The position numbers and the translations under genes are program-made. From Methylomonas sp. (GTDB taxonomy: Bacteria > Pseudomonadota > Gammaproteobacteria > Methylococcales > Methylomonadaceae), in the NCBI RefSeq assembly GCF_023228165.1, contig NZ_JALOBS010000030.1:1-63745 (forward strand): a stretch of 63,745 nt of DNA, in the 5' to 3' direction. The notes beneath the pieces are model-generated. The model ran no database searches, was not told where the DNA came from, and saw nothing but the letters and a program-made list of their open reading frames with translations. How positions within the stretch are numbered: the first letter of the stretch is position 1; each line of letters begins with the position of its first letter. Of the stretch, positions 1 through 6,295 are shown one piece after another.

Positions 1-61
1 AAACTTGCTTATTCACGGGAGTTTGCTAATTAGCCTTTATAGGCTGAAAGGTAAATGAACG

Positions 62-114
62 GATAAGCCTCGGATAGTTCTTCTTTTCAAGAAATATCAA
101 GTTCGATGTAACGG
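62..114. repeat. Dispersed ~50-bp repeat, copy 1 (empty site)
   Basis: This stretch, ending in GATGTAACGG, is nearly identical to 58702-58785 and less closely matches 987-1034. This copy lacks the 30-bp palindromic element that splits the copy at 58 kb, so it is the natural empty site, with AAGTTC at the insertion point. Both strands can be read through it, and the differences between copies are slightly more synonymous on the minus strand. It may therefore be a remnant of a coding sequence, but I do not recognise the product. Confidence 0.75.
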
Positions 115-119
115 TCTAC

Positions 120-356
120 TTGGATTCTGGAAGCTTCGCGGATAAACTCAGAAAATATCTAAAGGATATCGTCCGCGAATGCTTCGAAAAAATGGAATCA
201 ATCGACGCGAAATCGCATGATTATCGCCAATTATTCAAAGAACAAATAGTGCGTTATTGGCATGATTTTAGTTATATGCGCGATTTGGATGACCTTATTA
301 ATTTTGCAGCTCGACAGAAGCGACTTTACACTGAGCAAGAAGTATCCGCGTCATAA
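120..356 (+). CDS. Small hypothetical protein, non-ATG start
   Basis: This is a 78-residue open frame whose first codon is TTG. There is no in-frame ATG before an upstream TAG at 75-77, and the first internal ATG is at 192. The sequence is charged and probably helical (motifs LRKYLKDIV, FEKMESI, YWHDFSYM), which looks more protein-like than a chance frame. It begins just after the dispersed repeat at 62-114. The gene may have lost its true start or may begin at 192, leaving 54 residues. No family was recognised and no promoter motif sits at the expected distance. Confidence 0.35.
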   Translation: MDSGSFADKLRKYLKDIVRECFEKMESIDAKSHDYRQLFKEQIVRYWHDFSYMRDLDDLINFAARQKRLYTEQEVSAS

Positions 357-359
357 TCA

Positions 360-899
360 TTATATCGAAATAGGAATAACGACTTTATAGTTGTCCCAAG
401 GAAAAACTTTGACAAGACGGTATATCGAATATTTACTGATTAGCCTGTTTATATCGCCCGAGAAATGACTTATAAACTCCGTGATTAACTGGTCGAATTG
501 CGCAGAAAATGTCTCTCCATCAATTGTTTCAGTGAATGCATCTGGCGGATTTTGAGTCGGCGGATTTGGCGCGAAACTCCAGAGAAATCGCTTTATTTCT
601 CCGTAGAAATCTAATGGATTTTGGACCATGATTCGTACAATTGCGGTTGTCTTTGGATCGCCTTCCGTTGTGTCAAATAAATGCATGCCGAATGTATCCA
701 CGAATCGCGTAGTATAAACACTCGGCGAAATTAGATCGTGTATATCCACATTTTGTTTCGTGCCGCATGTTCGGCTCTTTAAGCAATGGAGAATGAAACT
801 TCTTTTCGAATAATAATTAACATGACATTTATCACAGGTCCATTTTAGTGTTTCTGGGTTTTCATGTATTTCCGAATGAGTATCTATAGCTGTTGCCAT
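360..899 (-). CDS. C2HC zinc-finger protein, 179 aa
   Basis: Near the N-terminus (residues about 20-45) is a single finger with C-x2-C-x12-H-x6-C spacing (CDKCHV through LHCLKSRTC). This is a C2H2-like fold with the last histidine replaced by cysteine. The remaining 130 residues are unrecognised, with aromatic and acidic segments. The same finger spacing recurs in the 65-residue protein at 3510-3707, so the two are probably related. A nucleic-acid or protein-binding role is typical of such fingers but is inference here. The region upstream of the ATG has no clear TTCTTTTTTTGAA motif. Confidence 0.7.
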   Translation of the reverse strand: MATAIDTHSEIHENPETLKWTCDKCHVNYYSKRSFILHCLKSRTCGTKQNVDIHDLISPSVYTTRFVDTFGMHLFDTTEGDPKTTAIVRIMVQNPLDFYGEIKRFLWSFAPNPPTQNPPDAFTETIDGETFSAQFDQLITEFISHFSGDINRLISKYSIYRLVKVFPWDNYKVVIPISI

Positions 900-986
900 T
901 ATTGCGTGATTGTCCTTATATTCAACACGAACGCGAAATTTAATAAGAAAGCGCGCGCGAATCGTTCTTTTTTTGGACCGAAAAAT

Positions 987-1034
987 CGTTAAGATATTCC
1001 TTCTTTACAAGAAATATCAAGTTTGATGTAACGG
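987..1034. repeat. Dispersed ~50-bp repeat, copy 2 (divergent)
   Basis: This intergenic copy carries the core AAGAAATATCAAGTTTGAT followed by GTAACGG. It lies in the 227-bp gap between two divergent genes and has no palindromic element. Its plus-strand frame contains a stop that copies 1 and 3 lack. Confidence 0.65.
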
Positions 1035-1070
1035 AGACAAAGCCGGACGAAGCGATTGCGAAAGTCATTC

Positions 1071-1083
1071 TTCTTTTTGAATT
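1071..1083 (+). promoter_or_regulatory. TTCTTTTTGAATT promoter-like motif
   Basis: This copy of the shared upstream motif lies 43 nt before the ATG of the ankyrin-like gene at 1127, on the coding strand. Confidence 0.55.
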
Positions 1084-1126
1084 CTCCCATTATCTAATCA
1101 TTATAAGAGCAGAAATCCAAGAGAAG

Positions 1127-1918
1127 ATGGCAGCAATAGTAGCTTCCCCATGCGAATATTGCGAAATACTAAAGGATTGTTTTCCGAAGGACGACTTTCT
1201 GGCAATAGCCGCGATTGTTCACGAAAATAAGCATATCAGTGAACTAATCAAGCTTTGCGAAAATTATATGTATGGTGATGGTCGTCGAAATATTGCCCAG
1301 CTTTATTCTATTGTGCAAATCGCTCATGGCAATCGCGTTTCGAACAGCGAGATCATGTTATTACTTTCCAATGCGTACACTAAATCAGATGAACGCGACA
1401 AATATTTTTGGGCAGTTTTTAAAACCGCATGCAAACGTGGCAATATCAATACGGTGATTGAAATTACGAGTATTTCGCATCCGTTCGTAATCGTGACGCG
1501 CGAATCGCTCATATATTGCGCTGCTGAATATCAGAATGCGCAACTTCTAAAAGAACTCTCATTCTTGTCGGATGGCAGAGGAAAGTTGATGAATTTTGGC
1601 TGTGCGATTTCAGCCGCGATTAAGTGCGATAAGGATTCTCTTCTTAAAGATTTACTTAAATTGATAGATGTCAAACTCGATTATGTCGAAAGTCTTAAAA
1701 CGGCGGCAAAATATGGCAATATAATAAGTGCATCATATATCTTCGGGCTCGCAACTCTTGCCATCACATTGCCTATAGCAGAAATTGTTCAAGTTGCGAT
1801 TGATAATGGTCAATACGATTTCGCGTACAAATTCATTAAACAATTCGGAATCAAACTTCAAGATTTAAAACTTGCAAAAGATGAGCAAATTAACGCATTT
1901 ATGCATCGCCTCCTTTAG
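1127..1918 (+). CDS. Ankyrin-like repeat protein, 263 aa
   Basis: The protein is a run of helix-turn-helix repeats of about 30-35 residues. Recognisable units include FKTACKRGNINTVIEIT, LIYCAAEYQNAQLLKEL, CAISAAIKCDKDSLLKDL and LKTAAKYGNIISASYIF, which follow the alternating small and hydrophobic pattern of degenerate viral ankyrin repeats. No F-box or other domain is evident at either end. In large DNA viruses such proteins usually bind host proteins. The gene stands alone between a divergent zinc-finger gene and a convergent one, with an A/T hairpin just after the stop. Confidence 0.75.
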   Translation: MAAIVASPCEYCEILKDCFPKDDFLAIAAIVHENKHISELIKLCENYMYGDGRRNIAQLYSIVQIAHGNRVSNSEIMLLLSNAYTKSDERDKYFWAVFKTACKRGNINTVIEITSISHPFVIVTRESLIYCAAEYQNAQLLKELSFLSDGRGKLMNFGCAISAAIKCDKDSLLKDLLKLIDVKLDYVESLKTAAKYGNIISASYIFGLATLAITLPIAEIVQVAIDNGQYDFAYKFIKQFGIKLQDLKLAKDEQINAFMHRLL

Positions 1919-1951
1919 CGCGAATTTTGCATGCCATTCATGGCACATTTC

Positions 1952-1987
1952 TTCTTTTTTACAAAAAAAAGAATCGCAAACGCGATT
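1952..1987. terminator. A/T hairpin plus AATCGC hairpin between convergent genes
   Basis: TTCTTTTTT is followed 2 nt later by AAAAAAAAGAA, and then by AATCGC-loop-GCGATT. The structure lies between the ends of converging genes (1918 and 2062), where a bidirectional transcript end is expected. Confidence 0.5.
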
Positions 1988-2061
1988 GTTCTCGCTGTTT
2001 ATTCAAAGAAAAAAATAAATTACCCCGGAGTATTTTCGCGCGCAATTAGAATGCCAAATCT

Positions 2062-3378
2062 TTATTGGTCATATTCAGGGTCTCCGCGTTTTGCCTCGCT
2101 TAAATTCTCCATTAGCCGCGCTTCATCAATTTTCACATCGGAATCAGTTGTGTCAACTTGTGGCGGCGCCGCGGCAGTGGTATTATTGGTTGTTGGTGCG
2201 CTTTGTGGATCTGGTTGGAATCCAATTTTAAACAGGTGTCCTTTATAGTCAAATTCTTGATTTTCCGGCACATCAAACGGACGTAAACGAGTAGCATCAT
2301 CAAATATCGGCGCTTTTTTATCGCCAGTTGGCAGCGCTGCAGTATTATTTATTGCAGACGCGCTTTTTGCATCCGAATCTGGTTGGAGTGTGGCTCTGAC
2401 CATGTATTCCGCAACATCAAATGCTTGTTTTTCTGGCGCAATAGATGGATGCGGATTAATTGCATCCTTTGGTGTCTGCGCGTTTTTATTGCAAATTTGC
2501 AGTGCTACATTCGCGGTTGCCGTTTTTTTCTCCGCATCATTTACCGCCGCATTTAACGCCGCGATTAATGCAATAAGAATTCCATCATCGAATTCATGAT
2601 GATTTTTGACAATGTCCGCTATATCTTGAATCTGCTTTCGCAAGGAGATAAATAATGTATTCGGTTCTCCGTTGCGATAAGCGCATCGCTGTAGCAGCAG
2701 GCTACCTTGATTCAGATGTTTCTTTACAATATCATCATATGATGATTCGCTTTCTTTTGGGTTCAAGAATTCGCGCTCTTCAGCAATGCCACGCCGACGA
2801 AGCATGCGACGCATTCGCAAATCCGTAAATGGGTCTGATTCTCCTCTCGCGGAATCATCGCCAGTTGTGTGAAACGGACAACCATTTGTCAAGCGTACGA
2901 AATTTTCTAATTCTGCATTCGCTTCATTGCGATCGATAGAAACCTCGCCGTAAATGGACAATTGCCCATTTAGTTCCGGCTTCGCCGTCGAGCCTTCGGC
3001 GAGTTTGACGTTATCGGCATTCGTGATAATGCACTTCATGCGCAGAAATCCTTTTTTCAGAAGTATTGGCGATTCTTTATCCGGGATAAATGAGTAAGTA
3101 TTATTTTTCTTTGTGAAATTCGCCACAAAATCAACAGCGGCAGATTGTTCGCTTTCTGGTAAATCAGCGAAATTGAGTATCATTTGGAGTTTCGGCGGAA
3201 TCTGTGCGTCTTTGTCGAAATCGACGAATACATGCTGCAAAGTGAATGTGCGCGGTTGTTGCGCTCTTATTACAAAAGTATCCAATGAATTAACGCGGCA
3301 TGCATTAATCTCCGTCGTAATGATTGCGACATTTGACTCAATAAGTGTCGATACAATTACTTCATGTGATGTTGCCAT
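2062..3378 (-). CDS. Beta-rich protein with low-complexity tail, 438 aa
   Basis: The N-terminal ~170 residues share a pattern with the next two minus-strand genes: a hydrophobic strand ending in a Cys or Asn, then LQMILNFAD, then FLRMKCIITNAD and IYGEVSID. These resemble the matching strands in 3876-4298 and 4363-5106. The C-terminal half (residues about 190-438) is Ala/Asp/Pro-rich and probably partly disordered. A 30-bp element at 2971-3006 is read in frame as LAEGSTAKPEL just before the GQLSIYGEV strand. The function is unknown. A TTCTTTTTTTGTATA motif sits about 80 nt upstream. Confidence 0.7.
   Translation of the reverse strand: MATSHEVIVSTLIESNVAIITTEINACRVNSLDTFVIRAQQPRTFTLQHVFVDFDKDAQIPPKLQMILNFADLPESEQSAAVDFVANFTKKNNTYSFIPDKESPILLKKGFLRMKCIITNADNVKLAEGSTAKPELNGQLSIYGEVSIDRNEANAELENFVRLTNGCPFHTTGDDSARGESDPFTDLRMRRMLRRRGIAEEREFLNPKESESSYDDIVKKHLNQGSLLLQRCAYRNGEPNTLFISLRKQIQDIADIVKNHHEFDDGILIALIAALNAAVNDAEKKTATANVALQICNKNAQTPKDAINPHPSIAPEKQAFDVAEYMVRATLQPDSDAKSASAINNTAALPTGDKKAPIFDDATRLRPFDVPENQEFDYKGHLFKIGFQPDPQSAPTTNNTTAAAPPQVDTTDSDVKIDEARLMENLSEAKRGDPEYDQ
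2971..3006 (-). repeat. 30-bp palindromic element (in gene 2062-3378)
   Basis: The order is TAGTTC, CGGCTTCGCCG, TCGA, GCCTTCGGC, GAGTTT. Both mini-hairpins have perfect arms and TTC loops. It is in frame with the host gene. Confidence 0.9.
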
Positions 3379-3509
3379 TTTTTGCGCTCTGAAATTCTCG
3401 CGATTAAAATTGTTATATGAAAAGTGATTGTGTTGTTCAAATTACGAAATTGAAAATATACAAAAAAAGAATTACTCCCACAGCGCGATCGCGAGTCAAA
3501 AGTTAATGT

Positions 3510-3707
3510 TCATGGCTTTGAAGCAACAACTACGTCACGATGGCAAGTTTTGCTCCGCGTTTGATGCAGCGTAACGCCGTGTTTTGTCGCGAAAGATTTG
3601 CCACATTTCGGGCAAGGGAATTTCAGCGCATCAACCGGCACTTTCGCCCCAATAACGCCACCAGTGCGACTTGGCATCACCATCGTCGCATTATTTGTCG
3701 ACGACAT
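3510..3707 (-). CDS. Small C2HC zinc-finger protein, 65 aa
   Basis: A single finger occupies residues about 32-55 (CPKCGKSF through LHQTRSKTC). It has the same C-x2-C-x12-H-x6-C spacing as the finger in 360-899, and both end in (S/R)(K/R)TC. The N-terminus is rich in Ser, Thr and Met, and there is no other domain. The upstream DNA carries TATAAA-like tracts and a TTTTTTTCGAAAT variant of the shared promoter motif about 60 nt away. The small size leaves some doubt, but the conserved spacing argues for a real gene. It is likely a DNA- or RNA-binding regulator, by analogy only. Confidence 0.6.
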   Translation of the reverse strand: MSSTNNATMVMPSRTGGVIGAKVPVDALKFPCPKCGKSFATKHGVTLHQTRSKTCHRDVVVASKP

Positions 3708-3875
3708 TCCGCTTTATAGTAGTTACAAAATGAGATTTATAATAGGAATTCATCTTGTGTATTTCGAAAAAAACAATGATGAGAATATATCGCCTAATTC
3801 TCGCAACTGCGGCGGATTATTTTCGCGAAGTGGCGAGTGTCCGGTAGCCAAATCATGTTAAAGAGGATCCGCAAT

Positions 3876-4298
3876 TCAGCGTTCGCAATATGTACCTTCG
3901 ATTATTATCTCTCCATCTACGATATCTAATAGCTTACGCGTACTTCTATCTGGGCATCTTACATCGCATCTTAGCGCTGCGCACCCATTGCGTAACGTTA
4001 TCGTATTTTTTGCTGTTGTTTCAAAATCAAATTTAATTTTGGGCGGACTGTTGCGAATTTCCGTATGAAATGCCATATCTGTTCCATCAAGATCGTGGTT
4101 TACTAAACTGCCGCCCGCATCAAGAAAGAAGAATAAAATGTTGACGTCCGGAATATACCGATCCAAACAAAAAGCGATGCTCAATACTTTGAATTCGCAT
4201 TTACAATTAGTAATCGGAATCGTGTAAAAATCTCTTTCATTCGCATTTATGGCGATTTTGAACTGTTTCATCTCGCCGCCTATTTCGAATTTCGCCAT
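3876..4298 (-). CDS. Beta-rich paralogue, 140 aa
   Basis: This is the shortest of three adjacent related proteins. Shared signatures with 4363-5106 are ITNCKCEF (versus NSGKCKIK), VNILFFFLDA (versus VDLAFLLYDA), ALRCDVRC (versus VRIRCAIR), and LLDIVDGEIIIEGTY (versus LADIIDGPITVSGEF). The alternating hydrophobic strands suggest a beta sandwich. No catalytic motif is visible. It is probably a minimal version of the domain that the neighbours extend at their C-termini, so tandem duplication is likely. Confidence 0.7.
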   Translation of the reverse strand: MAKFEIGGEMKQFKIAINANERDFYTIPITNCKCEFKVLSIAFCLDRYIPDVNILFFFLDAGGSLVNHDLDGTDMAFHTEIRNSPPKIKFDFETTAKNTITLRNGCAALRCDVRCPDRSTRKLLDIVDGEIIIEGTYCER

Positions 4299-4362
4299 GA
4301 TTATAAGTTTGCTAAATTCAACATTAAATTGATAAAAAAAGAAATTAATGCACTGCGCGCGT

Positions 4363-5106
4363 TCATTGCGAATCCGCGATTGTGCCGCGCATCACATCGA
4401 GAGTTCCTTCAATAATGCGCACAGCACGCTGCGGATTATCGCGGAAATAGCGTTTCAATCGCGAGTATGAAATATCCGCAGTACTTGATAGTGCTGCTGG
4501 GACGTATTCTCGCGGCATCGCGTTTTCACAATATTTCGCACTTACAACCACGGGATGGTTATCTCTTTCGAGAAGTGCCGCAAGTGAATCTCCCGCGCGT
4601 GATGCTTCGTACATCTGCAATGTCGCGACTGGAATTATTTTTTCCGGCGGCATATTTTCGCAATCTCGCGATATAAATTCGCCACTTACCGTGATTGGTC
4701 CATCAATAATATCAGCCAACCGATAAAATGTATCTGCAATACGATAACGAATCGCGCATCTGATGCGCACTCTACCACTGCAACTCTCCAATTCATTATT
4801 TCCTTGTATCAAAAGATTGTATTGACATCCGCCACCGTGCAACTCCCGCGAAGCGGTCGAGGCTCCGCCGAACTCTGCGCGGGCATATAACACTCCAGAT
4901 TTGTTATTTTCATCGCATATCGTCTCTAAAGAAAGTCTATCCGCATCATACAGCAAGAATGCTAAATCCACTTCTTGAACGGCATCAGACAACCGAAATG
5001 AAATACTATTTATCTTAATTTTGCATTTGCCAGAATTAATTGTGAATACGTTATGCTTTTCATCTTCCAGGCGCGCAATGATTTTAAATTGGCTTAGTGT
5101 TGCCAT
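4363..5106 (-). CDS. Beta-rich paralogue with C-terminal extension, 247 aa
   Basis: Residues 1-150 align by eye with the 140-residue protein just downstream. The last ~95 residues form a separate, probably helical part (MYEASRAGDSLAALLE; SRLKRYFRDNPQ). A 30-bp element at 4840-4875 is read in frame as FGGASTASREL between two strands. The downstream paralogue has no such insert there. The function is unknown. The gene starts in a 192-bp divergent region that also contains a long GC-rich hairpin. Confidence 0.7.
   Translation of the reverse strand: MATLSQFKIIARLEDEKHNVFTINSGKCKIKINSISFRLSDAVQEVDLAFLLYDADRLSLETICDENNKSGVLYARAEFGGASTASRELHGGGCQYNLLIQGNNELESCSGRVRIRCAIRYRIADTFYRLADIIDGPITVSGEFISRDCENMPPEKIIPVATLQMYEASRAGDSLAALLERDNHPVVVSAKYCENAMPREYVPAALSSTADISYSRLKRYFRDNPQRAVRIIEGTLDVMRGTIADSQ
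4840..4875 (-). repeat. 30-bp palindromic element (in gene 4363-5106)
   Basis: The order is CAACTC, CCGCGAAGCGG, TCGA, GGCTCCGCC, GAACTC. Arms are perfect, with loops GAA and TCC. Confidence 0.9.
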
Positions 5107-5180
5107 TCGTTATAATGAATCCTCGCTCTTAAATTAAAATAACAAGGAACGCACGCGAACAATGCGAATTTCACATTATC

Positions 5181-5260
5181 GGGGGTTGAAGGGGGGCGAA
5201 GCGCTAAATTCCCCGAGGCGAAGCCGAGGGGAATTGCGCGAAAGCCCCCCTTCTTTTGAA
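5181..5260. repeat. Long GC-rich hairpin L1
   Basis: The outer arms are GAAGGGGGGC and GCCCCCCTTC. An inner inverted repeat has arms AATTCCCC and GGGGAATT around GAGGCGAAGCCGA. The segment CGAAGCGCTAAAT is shared with L2 and L4. It lies in a divergent intergenic region, and the right arm runs into CTTCTTTTGAAAA, the promoter-like motif of the gene at 5299. Confidence 0.85.
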
Positions 5261-5298
5261 AACTAATATCATAAAACAAAGAAGAAATACTTCGCCAA

Positions 5299-5730
5299 AT
5301 GAACGCGCTCTTATCCGCGTGTTTTGCAAATTCAATTCATTCGGCAATTGACGCGATTCCGCCAAACACCGTGAAATTCGGTGGCTATTTCGCCATCGCA
5401 TGTGAATGTGGATTTATGGAATTCGCTGAGTATCTTTTCGAAAAATGCACCACGCAGGAAATCGCATTTGGATTTCTAATTGCCATCACACATCATCAGG
5501 CAGAAATCGTCACGTGGTTGGCGCAATATTTTCCGCACGGTTCACGCGTCTTCTATGCTGCATTATTCGCCGCTTGTGGCGCGAATGACGAGAAAATCGC
5601 GGCAATTATCGCTGCAAACATCCATGAAATTCCTGCGCCATTCGCGGCGCAACTTTTGCGATATGCGCGCAACAATTCGAAATTAATCGCGGTAATTGCC
5701 GCATTAAAAATCAATCACCCCAAAATATAA
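5299..5730 (+). CDS. Ankyrin-like repeat protein, 143 aa
   Basis: Four to five short helical repeats are visible (FAIACECGFMEFAEYLF, FLIAITHHQAEIVTWLA, AALFAACGANDEKIAAIIA, LLRYARNNSKLIAVIAA). These have the ankyrin consensus of an Ala-rich first helix and a hydrophobic second helix. It is the shortest ankyrin-type protein in the window. The start is supported by the TTCTTTTGAAAA motif 38 nt upstream. The next gene begins at the base directly after this stop codon (5730/5731), so the two are probably cotranscribed. Confidence 0.7.
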   Translation: MNALLSACFANSIHSAIDAIPPNTVKFGGYFAIACECGFMEFAEYLFEKCTTQEIAFGFLIAITHHQAEIVTWLAQYFPHGSRVFYAALFAACGANDEKIAAIIAANIHEIPAPFAAQLLRYARNNSKLIAVIAALKINHPKI

Positions 5731-6228
5731 ATGACGACATCTATCGTCTCATTCATCACACTCATCATTGCGAATTCCGGGCAAATCCGCTATGATTTTG
5801 ACAACACTACTCAGCCGAAAGACAGCATCGCGCTTGTCGTAGTTGGAAATATTCGCCGCGTGGAATATTCAATATCCGCGCGAGAATTGATTGATATTTC
5901 TTTTTCTAATAATGTATTACCATCCAGTGATGCGTGCGGCGAACAACGGGGAAAATCGCTCGCATTTGATGCTGATTGTAATTATCCAAATGGAACTATA
6001 ATTCGCATCAAAAATGATAATCTAACACCAGTTCGCATTTCTGGATACATAACTTTATTTAGTGCGCTAAATCACCAGTGGATTATTTGGCTTGTTGTTG
6101 CGCTATCCATCGCAGTTGCGTTGGTTTTCGCGGCGTTAATCGCCACGAGTCTACTTTATTACTATCGGTTCCATCCTTGCGAGAAAATCCACAAAAGCGA
6201 ATCGCGAGTTTCTCTCGCGGATTTGTAA
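5731..6228 (+). CDS. Single-pass membrane protein, 165 aa
   Basis: The N-terminus (MTTSIVSFITLIIANSG) is a likely signal sequence. A ~100-residue ectodomain follows, with two cysteines (in DACGEQ and DADCNYP) that could pair. A strong transmembrane helix lies near residues 116-145 (IIWLVVALSIAVALVFAAL), then a short basic/Ser tail. This topology suggests a type I protein of the virion or host membrane. It directly abuts the ankyrin gene upstream and precedes the fibre-like gene by 67 bp. The family is not recognised. Confidence 0.7.
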   Translation: MTTSIVSFITLIIANSGQIRYDFDNTTQPKDSIALVVVGNIRRVEYSISARELIDISFSNNVLPSSDACGEQRGKSLAFDADCNYPNGTIIRIKNDNLTPVRISGYITLFSALNHQWIIWLVVALSIAVALVFAALIATSLLYYYRFHPCEKIHKSESRVSLADL

Positions 6229-6295
6229 TTTGCTTTTTTGCCGATTCACATTTCCTTGTTAATTCAAATACACGGACAGAATATATACGACAAAG

